64,000 nt of DNA from Blastococcus aggregatus (GTDB taxonomy: Bacteria; Actinomycetota; Actinomycetes; Mycobacteriales; Geodermatophilaceae). A program made the translations under genes and the position numbers. This document shows positions 44,507 to 53,717 of this stretch, piece by piece. Each line of letters opens with the position of its first letter. The first letter of the stretch is position 1. Below the pieces are notes generated by a model, which did not search any database, had not been told where the DNA came from, and saw only the letters and a program-made list of their open reading frames with translations. The DNA lies in contig NZ_OBQI01000005.1 of NCBI RefSeq assembly GCF_900221005.1, positions 372,001 through 436,000 on the forward strand. The letters are read 5' to 3'.

Positions 44507-44839
44507 GTGCCCGAGCGCGATCTGCCGCTGAAGGACTACGACCACCTGCCCGTGGGCTCGCTGACGTCCCGCATCCGCACCCTGGACGCCGAGGACCTGA
44601 CCACGCTCCTGGACTACGAGAAGGCCCACGCCAACCGCTTCCAGGTCGTGCGGGTGATGGAGAGCCGGCTGACCAGCCTGAAGAACGGGGCGCAGCCCTC
44701 CGGCGGCAACCCGGCCGCCGTCGGCGCGGACGCACCGGCCCCGGCCGAGGCCGGCTCCAAGGCGTCCGAGGCGACGTCCGGCCCGCCGGTCAACCCCCCG
44801 TCGCACGGCGACCCGACCAACCCGGCCCAGCCCCGCTGA
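44507..44839 (+). CDS. Small protein with DUF8129-like helical domain
   Basis: Predicted 110 residues from GTG 44507; AGAGGA lies six bases upstream. Residues 5-55 (LPLKDYDHLPVGSLTSRIRT, LDAEDLTTLLDYEKAHANR) form the helical domain seen at the end of mycobacterial lipid-droplet-associated proteins; the rest is a Pro/Ala-rich disordered tail. Function unknown. Divergent from the DUF2795 unit. Confidence 0.7.
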   Translation: MPERDLPLKDYDHLPVGSLTSRIRTLDAEDLTTLLDYEKAHANRFQVVRVMESRLTSLKNGAQPSGGNPAAVGADAPAPAEAGSKASEATSGPPVNPPSHGDPTNPAQPR

Positions 44840-44850
44840 TCCCGGACGCA

Positions 44851-44907
44851 CGAGTGCGACGAACTGGTGGCCATCAGCGTTCGATGGCCACGAGTTCGTC
44901 GCACTCG
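44851..44907. terminator. 25-bp-stem hairpin, bidirectional terminator
   Basis: Arms 44851-44875 and 44883-44907 pair with one mismatch around the loop AGCGTTC; the outer arms read CGAGTGCGACGAACT / AGTTCGTCGCACTCG. It lies between the convergent stops of the small plus-strand gene and tadC. Confidence 0.8.
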
Positions 44908-44920
44908 GTGCATGAGCTGC

Positions 44921-45808
44921 TCAGCCCATGCTGCCCATGAGCCCGAGAACGGCAGGGCCGACCACGGTGATCAGCAGCGCCGGCAGGAAGCAGAGCATCA
45001 GCGGGAAGGTGACCTTGACCGGCACCTTCATCGCCTGCTCCTCGGCCCGCTGGCGCCGCTTGACCCGCATCTCCTGGGCCTGCGACCGGAGGACGTCGGC
45101 GATCGCGATGCCGTAGGCGTCGGCCTGGTTGACGGCCGCGACGAAACGCTTGAGGTCGGTGACGTCGGTCCGGTCCACGAGGGCGTTGTAGGCCTCGCGG
45201 CGCGGGCGGCCGATCGCGACGTCGTGCAGGGTCCGGGACAGCTCGTCGGCGAGCGGGCCCTTGCCGTTGGCAGCGGCCCGCGAGAGGGCTGCTTCGAAGC
45301 CGAGTCCCGCGGCGACCGCGACCGTCATCTGGTCCAGGACGTCGGGCAGCTCGTGCATGATCGTCGTCCGCCGCTCCCGGGCGCGACTCCACAGGATGGC
45401 CTCCGGCAGGCGGTAGGCGCCGGCGACCACGGCGGGGACGAGGAGCCACATCAGCGGCCCCGCTCCGCCGGCCAGGATGCTCAGACCGACGAGCGCCGCG
45501 GTCCCGGAGAAGGCGAGCTTGGCCCACAGCACCCGGGTGAGCGTGAGGCCCCGCGGATAGCCGGCGAGTTCGACGAGACGCCGTGCCCGTCGCGCCTCCG
45601 AGTCGAGGGTGATGACCCGCAGGAACGCGGTGGCCCCCGTGCCGCGTGACTCCAGGGACCCGACCTCGCGCGTGGTCACGGCCAGACCACGGGTGAGGTT
45701 GCGGCGGGCGATCGACAGCGCGCGCCCGGAGGTGCCGGCGAGCGTGTACGTCATGCAGCCGAGGCCCGCGGCGACCGCGGCCACCCCGAGCAGGAGGACC
45801 GGGCTCAT
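44921..45808 (-). CDS. tadC: Tad secretion membrane protein TadC
   Basis: Predicted 295 residues from ATG 45808 (GGTGAGG upstream), sharing one base with the tadB stop. Type II secretion F-like platform protein: cytoplasmic LPDVLDQMTVAVAAGLGFEA, then DELSRTLHDVAIGRPRREAY, VNQADAYGIAIADVLRSQAQ and MRVKRRQRAEEQAMKVPVKV, with membrane helices at both ends. With TadB it forms the inner-membrane platform on which ATPase TadA works. Last gene of the Tad operon. Confidence 0.92.
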   Translation of the reverse strand: MSPVLLLGVAAVAAGLGCMTYTLAGTSGRALSIARRNLTRGLAVTTREVGSLESRGTGATAFLRVITLDSEARRARRLVELAGYPRGLTLTRVLWAKLAFSGTAALVGLSILAGGAGPLMWLLVPAVVAGAYRLPEAILWSRARERRTTIMHELPDVLDQMTVAVAAGLGFEAALSRAAANGKGPLADELSRTLHDVAIGRPRREAYNALVDRTDVTDLKRFVAAVNQADAYGIAIADVLRSQAQEMRVKRRQRAEEQAMKVPVKVTFPLMLCFLPALLITVVGPAVLGLMGSMG

Positions 45809-46746
45809 CAGAACCTCACCTTCACGATGGAACGCAGCCACAGCGCGCCCACGCACATCAGGCCCGCGGCGACCGCGAGCATGACCAGACCGGCCGACGA
45901 CCGCAGGAGCGGGGACATGTAGTCCGGCGCCACGACCGCGAGCAGGCCGCTGACGGCGAGCGGCAGGGTGAAGAGCACGACACCCGAGGACCGGCCCTCG
46001 GCCGAGAGCACCCGCGCCTGACGGCGCAGCTCGTTGCGCTCCCGGATGGTGTTCCCGACGCCGTCGAGCACCTCGGCGAGGTTGCCACCGACGTCCCGGT
46101 GGATCGAGATGGCCTGCACGACCCAGGCGAAGTCCTCGCTGCCGGTCCGCTCGGCGACCTCGGCCAGCGCCTCGTTGACGTCCCGACCCACACGGGTCTC
46201 GTTGACCACCCGCGAGAACTCCTCCGAGGTCGGCGACTCGGCGTCGTGGGAGACGGCGTCCAGGGCGCGCAGCACGCTGTGCCCGGCCCGCAGACTGCTC
46301 GCCATGAGGCGCAGCGAGTCGTCCAGCTGCTCCATGAAGGCGGCCCGGCGGCGGCTGCGCCGCACCGAGATCGTCGCCACGACACCGAGCACCGCGACCA
46401 GGGCCAGCAGGAAGCCGGCTCCGGCACCGCTGAGCACGATGCCTGCGGCACCGGCGCCGAGCACGGCTCCCGAGCAGATGACCAGCACCTCCGCCGGGCG
46501 GGCCTGGATGCCCGCCTGCTCCAGGACCGACTGCAGCTGACCGCTGCGGCCCATCCTGCGCAGCAGCCGCTCGGCCAGGGCCGTTGCGTCCGCCGCCGCA
46601 CCGGCGAGCCGGCTCTGCGGCGGCGCGGCGTCCGGGGCCAGCCTGCTCAGCGGCACCGTCGGGCGCCGGGGCGTGGCGATCAGGAGGCCGCCGAGCGCCA
46701 GGCCGGCGACGACCGCGAGGACGCCGATCCAGAGGAGCCCGGTCAT
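45808..46746 (-). CDS. tadB: Tad secretion membrane protein TadB
   Basis: Predicted 312 residues. T2SF-like: an N-terminal helix ([20 protein letters not shown]), then LRLMASSLRAGHSVLRALDA, EEFSRVVNETRVGRDVNEAL and RNELRRQARVLSAEGRSSGV before two C-terminal helices. Paralogue and partner of TadC. Overlaps tadA by 4 bases and tadC by one. Confidence 0.92.
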   Translation of the reverse strand: MTGLLWIGVLAVVAGLALGGLLIATPRRPTVPLSRLAPDAAPPQSRLAGAAADATALAERLLRRMGRSGQLQSVLEQAGIQARPAEVLVICSGAVLGAGAAGIVLSGAGAGFLLALVAVLGVVATISVRRSRRRAAFMEQLDDSLRLMASSLRAGHSVLRALDAVSHDAESPTSEEFSRVVNETRVGRDVNEALAEVAERTGSEDFAWVVQAISIHRDVGGNLAEVLDGVGNTIRERNELRRQARVLSAEGRSSGVVLFTLPLAVSGLLAVVAPDYMSPLLRSSAGLVMLAVAAGLMCVGALWLRSIVKVRF

Positions 46747-48224
46747 GACGACCGCTTCCCCGCCGGGGTCCGCTCCGCCGTGTGCCCGAAGACCCGCGGC
46801 GACAGGGCGATGCCCAGCTCGGCGAAGCGCTCAACGAACCGCGGCCGCACCCCGGTGGGAACGGCCTTCCCCAGCAGCCGGCCGTTGAGGTCGGCGCCGG
46901 CCGAGTAGTCGAACGTGAACGCGTCCTGCATCGTGACGGTCTCGCCCTCGACGCCCTGGACCTCCGTGACGTGGGTGATGCGCCGGGTGCCGTCCCGGAG
47001 CCGGGAGATCTGCACGACGACGTCGACGGCCGAGGCGACCTGCTCCCGGACGGCGCGCAGCGGCAGGTCCATGCCGGCCATCAGCACCAGCGTCTCGAGC
47101 CGCGCGATCGCGTCACGGGGGTTGTTGGCGTGGACCGTCGACAGCGAGCCGTCGTGGCCGGTGTTCATGGCCTGGAGCATGTCCAGCGCCTCGCCGCCGC
47201 GGACCTCGCCGACGACGATGCGGTCGGGCCGCATGCGCAGCGAGTTCCGCACCAGGTCACGGATGCTGATCGCACCCTTGCCCTCGATGTTCGGCGGCCG
47301 GGACTCCAGCCGGACGACGTGCTCCTGCTGGAGCTGGAGCTCGACGGCGTCCTCGATCGTGATGATCCGCTCGTAGTCGGGGATGAACGACGAGAGCACG
47401 TTGAGCAGCGTCGTCTTTCCCGTCCCGGTACCGCCGGAGACGATGATGTTCAGCCGGGCCTCGACGCAGGCGTGCAGCAGCTCGGCCATCTCCGGCGTCA
47501 TGGTGCCGAAGCCGATGAGGTCGTTGATCCGGAACGGCGTGGCGCTGAACTTGCGGATGGTGAGCGACGAGCCGCCGAACGCCAGCGGCGGGATGACGGC
47601 GTTCACGCGTGAGCCGTCGGCGAGCCGGGCGTCGACGAGCGGCGAGCTCTCGTCGATGCGGCGACCCACCCGCGACACGATGCGCTCGATGACCCGGCGC
47701 AGGTGGGTCTCGGAGGCGAACGCCGCGCCCGTGCGGACCAGCCGCCCGTTCCGCTCGACGTAGACCAGCTCGGGCCCGTTGACCATGATCTCGCTGACCG
47801 CCGGGTCGTCGAGGAAGGGCTGGAGCGGCCCGTGCCCGAGGACCTCGTCGGTGATCTCGGAGATCAGCCGGCGCCGGTCCTCGACCGAGAGGGCGTTCCC
47901 CTGCTCGTTGGCGATGACCCGCTGCAGCTCGGTGCGCACCAGGCCGTGCAGCTGCTCCTCGGGGAGGTCGGGGTCGGAGAGCTTGGCCCCCAGCCGGTCG
48001 AACAGCGCCTGGCTCGCGCGTGCCTTGAGGCGGGCGAGCCCGTCGACCGGCGTCAGCACGGCGACGGGCGCCGTGCCGCGCGGGGCGCCGGCGTCGTCCG
48101 ACGCGGCCGCCACCGAGGCGACGCGGTCGGCCAGGCGACCGGCCTCGGGGGCGATCGGGGGCGCCGGGACCGAGCTGAGCGCGTCGTCGCCGCGCGCCTG
48201 GGAGAGACGCTCGCTGAGGTTCAC
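46743..48224 (-). CDS. tadA: Tad pilus assembly ATPase (TadA/CpaF)
   Basis: Predicted 493 residues from GTG 48224, overlapping the tadZ stop (GTGA). Secretion ATPase: Walker [20 protein letters not shown], Asp box [15 protein letters not shown], Walker B region [20 protein letters not shown] and His box [15 protein letters not shown]. The N-terminal 100 residues are a variable linker. Powers assembly of Flp pili. The longer frame above is a tadZ shadow. Confidence 0.95.
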   Translation of the reverse strand: MNLSERLSQARGDDALSSVPAPPIAPEAGRLADRVASVAAASDDAGAPRGTAPVAVLTPVDGLARLKARASQALFDRLGAKLSDPDLPEEQLHGLVRTELQRVIANEQGNALSVEDRRRLISEITDEVLGHGPLQPFLDDPAVSEIMVNGPELVYVERNGRLVRTGAAFASETHLRRVIERIVSRVGRRIDESSPLVDARLADGSRVNAVIPPLAFGGSSLTIRKFSATPFRINDLIGFGTMTPEMAELLHACVEARLNIIVSGGTGTGKTTLLNVLSSFIPDYERIITIEDAVELQLQQEHVVRLESRPPNIEGKGAISIRDLVRNSLRMRPDRIVVGEVRGGEALDMLQAMNTGHDGSLSTVHANNPRDAIARLETLVLMAGMDLPLRAVREQVASAVDVVVQISRLRDGTRRITHVTEVQGVEGETVTMQDAFTFDYSAGADLNGRLLGKAVPTGVRPRFVERFAELGIALSPRVFGHTAERTPAGKRSS

Positions 48225-49432
48225 CGGCCACCGGCCTTGAGCCGACCGAGGAGCCCGGACAGGACCGGAGCCGAACCGCGGCCGAGGTCCTCCTGCTCGG
48301 GCAGGAACCGGGCCAGGAGCGCGTGCAGACCCCGGGTGACCGGGTCCCGTCCTTCGGCCTCGAGCAGGGGGACGCCGGTGTTGGTCGACAGGGGCACCGA
48401 CGTGTTCCGCGGCAGCACGACGTCGAGCGGTGCACCGATCGTCGTGGTGACGTCGGCCATCGAGAGGGCGCCGGCCGGATCGGCCATGTTGAGCACCAGG
48501 TGCCGCCCGTCCGGGATGAGCGAGAGCTCCTCCAGGACGTTGAGCTCCTTGCGCATGCCGCGCACGCCCGGCACGTCCATGCTGCTGACGAGGACCAGGT
48601 CGGTCGCCCGCTCCAGGGCGACCAGCGTGTGGTCGGCCAGCCCGGGGGCGGTGTCGATGACGACGTGGCGGAACTCGCGGCTCAGCATGTCGACCAGCCG
48701 GGCCACCTGATCGGCGGTGACGGCGTCGCCGGCGGCCGGCGAGTCGCTGCCCGCGATGACGAACAGGCCGCTGGGGTGCCGTCCGAGGAAGGTCTTGAGC
48801 ACCAGCGGGTCGGTGGCGGCCGCCCCCTGCACGGTGTCGGGCAGCGTGTGCTCGGGAGCCATCGCCAGCGCGCTGGCCACGTCGCCGAACTGGACGTCGA
48901 GGTCCACGATGACCGTCGACCCCGTGCCGGACAGGGCGAGCCCGATCGCGAGGTTGGTCGAGACGGTGGTCTTGCCGACGCCACCCTTGGGCGAGGCGAC
49001 CACGATGACCCGGCGATCGGGCCGGCCCGCACCCGCGGCGATGCGTGCGGCCTCGGCCCGGACCCGGGCCAGCTCCGTCGCGCGCTCGAGCACCGCGGCG
49101 ACGTCCTCGTCGGTGGCGGCGGGGCTGAGCAGGTCCCGGACGCCGGCGCGCATGGCCGCCATCCACAGTTCCGGATCGGCGTCCGCGTCGACCAGCACGA
49201 TGCTGGTGGCGGCCGCGACGTCCACCCGTCCGGCCAGCGCGAACGCGGCCTCGAGGGGAACGGCGGGACCGAGGACCACCGCAAGCGGCGCGGCGGCCTC
49301 CTCGACCTGGGCGACGAGCCCACCGGGCGCGTCGAGCACCTCGACACCGAGGTGGACCACCTTGCCGGTGTGCTGCTCGCCGAGCTTCGTGGCGAGGTCG
49401 GCGCCGACGCCGACGGTCAGGATGAGGCTCAC
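48221..49432 (-). CDS. tadZ: Tad pilus localisation ATPase (TadZ/CpaE)
   Basis: Predicted 403 residues. An atypical receiver-like N-terminal domain (about 1-125) and a ParA/MinD-type ATPase domain: deviant Walker A VVASPKGGVGKTTVSTNLA, VDLDVQFGDVASAL and VVIDTAPGLADHTLVALERA. TadZ proteins place the Tad machine at the cell pole. Start GTG 49432 overlaps the cpaB stop and its end overlaps tadA. Confidence 0.92.
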   Translation of the reverse strand: MSLILTVGVGADLATKLGEQHTGKVVHLGVEVLDAPGGLVAQVEEAAAPLAVVLGPAVPLEAAFALAGRVDVAAATSIVLVDADADPELWMAAMRAGVRDLLSPAATDEDVAAVLERATELARVRAEAARIAAGAGRPDRRVIVVASPKGGVGKTTVSTNLAIGLALSGTGSTVIVDLDVQFGDVASALAMAPEHTLPDTVQGAAATDPLVLKTFLGRHPSGLFVIAGSDSPAAGDAVTADQVARLVDMLSREFRHVVIDTAPGLADHTLVALERATDLVLVSSMDVPGVRGMRKELNVLEELSLIPDGRHLVLNMADPAGALSMADVTTTIGAPLDVVLPRNTSVPLSTNTGVPLLEAEGRDPVTRGLHALLARFLPEQEDLGRGSAPVLSGLLGRLKAGGR

Positions 49433-50142
49433 TTGGTGTCTCCCAGGGGGGCGGTGATGGTGGTCTCGACGCGGCTGTCGGAAGCAGAGACCGGAGCTGC
49501 CTTCTCGAGCGAGAGCCAGACGCCCTGCGCCGAGGAGCCGACGACGAACTGCTTCGCCTGGTCGGGCGTGAGCGCCAGGGTGATGAGGAAGACCGCGTTC
49601 GGGTCGTCCGCGGCGGCCGGAGCCAGCACGCGGGTCACGGGCACACCGGCCAGCGGCTCGACGCCCGCACTGCCGACCGGGGCGTCCTGCTGGACGAGTT
49701 GCACGCCGACGAGGTCCCCGGCCTTGAGCACTCCACCGACGGCGCGCTGCGCGTCGAGGGAGACGCTGACCTCGACGGTTCCCGCGGGAGCCGGGACCGT
49801 GCCCTCCGGCGCGAGATCCTGCGGGGCGGCGAACCGTGGCGACACGACCTGGTCACCGGGCACGAGCGCCGCGATGCTGACCTGGTCAGCCAGCTCGGAC
49901 AGGTCGGCCACGGCGCCTGGCGCCAGCAGGCGCTCGGGGACCCGCTGGATCGACACGCTGCCACCGAGGTCCCCGACGGAGGTTCCGGCCGCGACGTCGC
50001 TGTCGACCACGAGCACGTCGACCAGCTGCTCGCCGGCCTGGGCCCGGGTGTCCGCGCCGCGGACGTAGCTGATGATCACCACGGCGCCGAAGACGGCGAG
50101 GAGAACGGCCGCGATCGCGGCGATGGATCGGCGAGGCATCAT
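49429..50142 (-). CDS. cpaB: Flp pilus assembly protein CpaB/RcpC (SAF domain)
   Basis: Predicted 237 residues: an N-terminal membrane anchor (SIAAIAAVLLAVFGAVVIIS), an SAF beta-clip (VLVVDSDVAAGTSVGDLGGS) and an RcpC-type domain with VSVSLDAQRAVGGVLKAGDL. In Gram-negatives it acts in the periplasm with the secretin; in actinobacteria it is retained without a secretin and is thought to face the cell wall. ATG 50142 or 50139 with AAGGAC just upstream. Confidence 0.88.
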   Translation of the reverse strand: MMPRRSIAAIAAVLLAVFGAVVIISYVRGADTRAQAGEQLVDVLVVDSDVAAGTSVGDLGGSVSIQRVPERLLAPGAVADLSELADQVSIAALVPGDQVVSPRFAAPQDLAPEGTVPAPAGTVEVSVSLDAQRAVGGVLKAGDLVGVQLVQQDAPVGSAGVEPLAGVPVTRVLAPAAADDPNAVFLITLALTPDQAKQFVVGSSAQGVWLSLEKAAPVSASDSRVETTITAPLGDTK

Positions 50143-50148
50143 TCGTCC

Positions 50149-51114
50149 TTAGTTCTTGGTGAGGAAGACGGCACGAGCACCCAGGTCGGGAGCCGTGGTG
50201 TCGGGCGGGGTGGTGTCGTCCACCTGACGGGCCAGGTAGGTGAAGTGGCCGGTGAGCTTTCGGGCCCCCGAGCCGTCCCAGCCGGTCACGCGGAAGGCGG
50301 CGTAGCCGTACACGCGGTAGTTCTGGCCCTGCTGGGTGTCCCACACGGGGATGACGACGTCGCGGCCGACCATGGAGGCGAAGTAGGCGTCGGTGCAGCC
50401 GTCAGGGAGCGGGCCCTGGAGCACCGGGCTCTCGCGGGTGTAGGTGCCCTTCCACACGGTGGACGTCCGGCAGGATCCGTCGCTCTCCGTGAAGGCGATA
50501 CCCGCGCTCGCCGACGTCCCGGTAGGGGTCGAGCAGTTGCCGCCGGAGGTCTCGCCGACACCCAGGGACACGGTCTTCTCGGCCGCCAGCGGCAGCGCCA
50601 GAGCGCGGTACGAGCAGTAGCCGATGGCGATCGGGAGCTCGGAGCGGGCCCTGGTCAGGGGGGCCCACTGTGCGTACGAGGACACCGAGAGCTGGCCGGT
50701 GTCGTGACCGAGCGCGCCGGCGAAGAAGTGGTTGACCTCCCACGGCATCTTCTGGGTCACGCTGATGTTGCGACCGCTGACCTTGATCCAGCCCTCGCCC
50801 GCGCCCAGGTTGGACAGCTTGGCGGCCAGGTCGTTGGCCCAGAAGGCGTCCTCGGCGGTCTTCTTGATGTTGCCGCACTCGTTGCGGGCGCAGTCGGTGG
50901 CGACGGCGAGCACGGCGGCGTCGGCGCCGCTGAGCACCTGCTGCCGGGCGGACCAGACGGCGGCGCTGTCGATGCCGATGGCGGCCGCGCCGAAGAGAAG
51001 GGGCATGAGCAGCGCGAGCATGACGGCGACACCACCGCGCTCCTCGGAGCGCAGCCGGGCCATCGGGCTCGGGACGGACCAGCGGCCGCGCCGGCCGCGG
51101 ATCAGCCGCCGCAC
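50149..51114 (-). CDS. TadG-like pilus-associated protein
   Basis: Predicted 321 residues. After a basic start comes the pseudopilin-like segment ERGGVAVMLALLMPLLFGAA (about 25-44) with the Tad_N/TadG pattern, then AIGIDSAAVWSARQQVLSGA and a long extracytoplasmic part with Cys pairs. TadG minor proteins are anchored in the membrane and may be pilus adaptors or a tip. Its GTG start overlaps tadE by 13 bases. Confidence 0.85.
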   Translation of the reverse strand: MRRLIRGRRGRWSVPSPMARLRSEERGGVAVMLALLMPLLFGAAAIGIDSAAVWSARQQVLSGADAAVLAVATDCARNECGNIKKTAEDAFWANDLAAKLSNLGAGEGWIKVSGRNISVTQKMPWEVNHFFAGALGHDTGQLSVSSYAQWAPLTRARSELPIAIGYCSYRALALPLAAEKTVSLGVGETSGGNCSTPTGTSASAGIAFTESDGSCRTSTVWKGTYTRESPVLQGPLPDGCTDAYFASMVGRDVVIPVWDTQQGQNYRVYGYAAFRVTGWDGSGARKLTGHFTYLARQVDDTTPPDTTAPDLGARAVFLTKN

Positions 51115-51518
51115 CGGAACACCGCCTTGCTGGTGATCGGGAACGCGACGCCACCGGCGAAGCTCCCGGCGGGCTGGAACGAGTAGGTGATGGTGACGGT
51201 GATGTTCTGGGTGGCCGGCTTGCCCGTGCAGGTCGCCGGCGACACCGCGACCTGTCCCGCGCTCAACGGCAGGGACGCCGCTGACGCGGCGAAGACAGCC
51301 GCGTTCTTCGCCGTCGTGACGTTGTTCTCGATCGCCATCGTCCGGGCCGCTTCGCGAGAGGCGGCGGAGAGCGTGGCCTGCACCTGGAAGGCGCGGCTGA
51401 CCGACACGATGCTGAAGAGGAGAACCAGCAGCAGCGGCACGACGAGTGCGAACTCGACCGCCACCGCCCCGCGCTCACCACCGAGCCGGCGGGTGATCCG
51501 GCGCTGGGGTGCACTCAT
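51102..51518 (-). CDS. tadE: TadE-like pseudopilin
   Basis: Predicted 138 residues from ATG 51518 with a strong AGGAGG nine bases upstream. The motif RGAVAVEFALVVPLLLVLLF is the TadE signature, with the Glu five residues after the Gly-rich site used by prepilin peptidase. The rest is a small extracytoplasmic domain with two or three Cys. A minor pseudopilin of the Flp pilus. Confidence 0.9.
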   Translation of the reverse strand: MSAPQRRITRRLGGERGAVAVEFALVVPLLLVLLFSIVSVSRAFQVQATLSAASREAARTMAIENNVTTAKNAAVFAASAASLPLSAGQVAVSPATCTGKPATQNITVTITYSFQPAGSFAGGVAFPITSKAVFRCGG

Positions 51519-51563
51519 GACGTTCCTCCTTCCGGTGCGTGATCCGAGGGCTGGGGCGGGCCT

Positions 51564-51593
51564 GGCGGCACGGCTCCGGAGAGCCGTGCCGCC
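51564..51593 (-). terminator. 13-bp hairpin between flp and tadE
   Basis: GGCGGCACGGCTC, tetraloop CGGA, then the exact complement. As the first stem-loop after the pilin gene it would stop most transcripts and let some continue into the tad genes, giving more pilin than machinery. Confidence 0.7.
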
Positions 51594-51628
51594 GGACCAC
51601 GACCCGGGTTGCGCAGGGGCGAGGTCGC

Positions 51629-51829
51629 TTACTGCACGCCGTCGACGTCGATGTTCGTGAAGAGGGCGTTCAGCTTCGGGCCGAACAGCGCCACGGCCGC
51701 CACGACGACGGTCGCGATGCCGGCCACCAGCAGCGCGTACTCGACGGCGCTGGCGCCCTTCTCCTGCGACTTGATGCGGTCGACGGTGGTGAAGACCAGG
51801 GTCTGCAGAGCGGTGTACAGGCTGAGCAC
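51629..51829 (-). CDS. flp: Flp-family type IVb pilin
   Basis: Predicted 66 residues from GTG 51829 with AGGAG seven bases upstream. A leader, then KGASAVEYALLVAGIATVVV: cleavage after Gly with Glu at +5 and Tyr at +6 is the Flp pattern. The helix ends in a short ALFTNIDVDGVQ tail. Major subunit of the Tad pilus, to be processed by the peptidase at 52068. Confidence 0.95.
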   Translation of the reverse strand: MLSLYTALQTLVFTTVDRIKSQEKGASAVEYALLVAGIATVVVAAVALFGPKLNALFTNIDVDGVQ

Positions 51830-52067
51830 GGTGATCTCCTAGGAGGTCCGCCGTCGACTTGTCGGGCCGTGGTGACCAGGGTCGCGGCTCCATCAAGATC
51901 GGGTCCGGCCGCTCGGACCAGAAGGGGTTGGGGGAACCCCCTCACCCGGAGGGGGGACCACCGAACGAGCACTTCCGGGGGTTTCCGGGCATCCCGCTAG
52001 CCCGATGCGGTGACACTCCGTCGCCCGTACCGGTGACGCACCGTGATGACGGAGCGTGGCAACACCC
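51830..52067. other. Leader/promoter region of flp
   Basis: Long untranslated stretch before flp with G-run hairpins (GGGGGAACCCCC at 51930-51941; CCCCCT / AGGGGG around 51937-51956). I looked for a c-di-GMP riboswitch and did not find its conserved strings. It likely carries the pilin promoter; no gene. Confidence 0.4.
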
Positions 52068-52745
52068 TTACAGGGCGGCCCAGTCCCCCGTCAGAAGTAC
52101 CGCCACCAGCGTTCCGGTGAGCAGGGCGGGGCCGAAGGGCAGTTCGGTGTCCCGGCCGGCCCGCCGGACGGCCATCAGCGCCAGCCCGACGACGGCCTGC
52201 AGGAGGAAGCCGAGCAGGAATCCGAGCAGCACGGCCGACCAGCCGAACCAGCCGAGCACCAGCCCGAGGAGCGCGGCGAGCTTGACGTCACCCATGCCGA
52301 GCCTGGTCGGTGCGAGCAGCGCCATGACCAGCAGCACGGCGAACGACGCGGCCCCCGCGAGCAGGGCGCGCAGCAGGTCGGGCCACGCGTCGTCGAGGTC
52401 CGCCGCGAGGGCCAGCAGGCCGGCGGCGACCACGGTCGCGGGCAGCAGGACGCGGTTGGGTAGCAGCTTCTCGCGCAGGTCGATCACGGCCAGCAGGAGG
52501 CCGATCGCCACGAACCAGGCCCAGGCCGGCAGGTCGGGCGACCAGCCGAAACGCAGGCCGACCGCCGCGAACAGCACCGCGGCGACGATCTCCACTACCG
52601 GCGGGCGGACGGCGCGCGGGCCCGGCCCGAGCATTCCCGCGACGCTCGGCGGGCTGGGCCAGGGGTAGCGCGCGGCCGCCCGGTTCACCGCCGTCCCGAC
52701 GGCGATGCCCACGACGCCGAGGACGACGGCGGGCAGCACGGACAC
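52068..52745 (-). CDS. tadV: Prepilin peptidase (A24A, TadV/CpaA type)
   Basis: Predicted 225 residues from GTG 52745, about seven membrane helices. The two catalytic aspartates are in LAVIDLREKLLPN and LGMGDVKLAALLG (GxGD). Processes Flp and the Tad pseudopilins. It lacks the N-methylase domain of PilD, as usual for the Tad type. First gene of the locus, separated from flp by a long leader and possibly transcribed on its own. Confidence 0.93.
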   Translation of the reverse strand: MSVLPAVVLGVVGIAVGTAVNRAAARYPWPSPPSVAGMLGPGPRAVRPPVVEIVAAVLFAAVGLRFGWSPDLPAWAWFVAIGLLLAVIDLREKLLPNRVLLPATVVAAGLLALAADLDDAWPDLLRALLAGAASFAVLLVMALLAPTRLGMGDVKLAALLGLVLGWFGWSAVLLGFLLGFLLQAVVGLALMAVRRAGRDTELPFGPALLTGTLVAVLLTGDWAAL

Positions 52746-52822
52746 GGCGGCCACCCTGGCACAGCGAATGCCCGGGATCCGGGAGGCTGCGCCAGCGACC
52801 CCCGGTGCGGGACAGTGACCGC

Positions 52823-53185
52823 ATGAGCGGACCGGAGCCCTTTCCCGACGAGGCCGTGCGCGGCTACGTCGACGCACTCACCCCGGACGGGCGGGCGCTC
52901 TTCGACCGGTTCTCCGCGCTGGTCCTGGCCGAGCACCCGGAGGCCACGATGACCTGGGCCTACGCGATGCCCACGTTCGTCGTCGGCGAGCGCCGGCTGC
53001 ACGTCGGCGTCTGGAAGCACGGGCTGTCGCTGTACGGCTGGGACGCCGACCGCAGCGGCGGCTTCTGCGACCGCTACCCGACGCTGTGCGGCGACCGGGG
53101 CACGCTGAAGCTGCCGCACCGCGAGATGGCCCGGATCCCGGACGAGCACCTGCGCGACCTGGTGCGGGCCACCTTCGCCGCCTGA
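52823..53185 (+). CDS. DUF1801 protein
   Basis: Predicted 120 residues from ATG 52823. ALVLAEHPEATMTWAYAMPT, FVVGERRLHVGVWKHGLSLY, and GTLKLPHREMARIPDEHLRD: the YdhG/DUF1801 small alpha-beta fold, related to iron chaperone frataxin by structure. Function unknown. Divergent from the prepilin peptidase gene. Confidence 0.85.
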   Translation: MSGPEPFPDEAVRGYVDALTPDGRALFDRFSALVLAEHPEATMTWAYAMPTFVVGERRLHVGVWKHGLSLYGWDADRSGGFCDRYPTLCGDRGTLKLPHREMARIPDEHLRDLVRATFAA

Positions 53186-53192
53186 GCGACGG

Positions 53193-53675
53193 TCAGCACT
53201 CGAGACCGCCCTCGGCCACCCCGACGTTGATGCAGTCGAGAGAGCTGGCGAACGCCCTGCGCTCCGCCGCCGTCAGGCCCTCGGGTTCGAACCTGACGAC
53301 GATCCAGCCGGACAGGTACGCCTCGCCGGCGAACTCGCGTGACGCCGCCACCGCGTCCTCCCGGTCCTCGAACCGGTACATCGTCAGCGTGTCGCTCTCC
53401 ACCGCCTGGATGCACGGACGCCCGGCGTCGCACAGCTCGTCCGTCGCCCAGCGTGCCCCCGGCATCATGGAGCGGTCGTAGGCACTCTGGTCCTCGACAT
53501 AGGCCTCGAGATCGATGTGCTTCCGACCGCCGTAGGCCAGCTCGCCGCTCGCGGCGTACGCCACGAGCCCTCCCAGCGCGGCCCCGAGAACCGCCCCGGC
53601 AACGACCCACACCCGCCCGACCAGGCGAACGTTCCGCCCTTGTCCCGGCCCCACCTCACGACGATGCGGCTGCAT
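53193..53675 (-). CDS. Hypothetical membrane-anchored protein
   Basis: Predicted 160 residues. One N-terminal membrane helix (VGRVWVVAGAVLGAALGGLV, about 19-38) after a basic start, then an exported domain of 120 residues with four Cys (ELCDAGRPC, DCINVG and the last residue) and a ferredoxin-like alternation (VESDTLTMYRFEDREDAVAA). No family recognised. It ends just after the DUF1801 gene, convergent. Confidence 0.6.
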   Translation of the reverse strand: MQPHRREVGPGQGRNVRLVGRVWVVAGAVLGAALGGLVAYAASGELAYGGRKHIDLEAYVEDQSAYDRSMMPGARWATDELCDAGRPCIQAVESDTLTMYRFEDREDAVAASREFAGEAYLSGWIVVRFEPEGLTAAERRAFASSLDCINVGVAEGGLEC

Positions 53676-53717
53676 ACGGCGACGCTAGCGATCGGGGTGG
53701 AGATCAGGCGGGGACGA

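Noticed and set aside
51830..52067. Possible c-di-GMP riboswitch before flp
   Set aside because: The conserved GEMM strings are absent on the transcribed strand.
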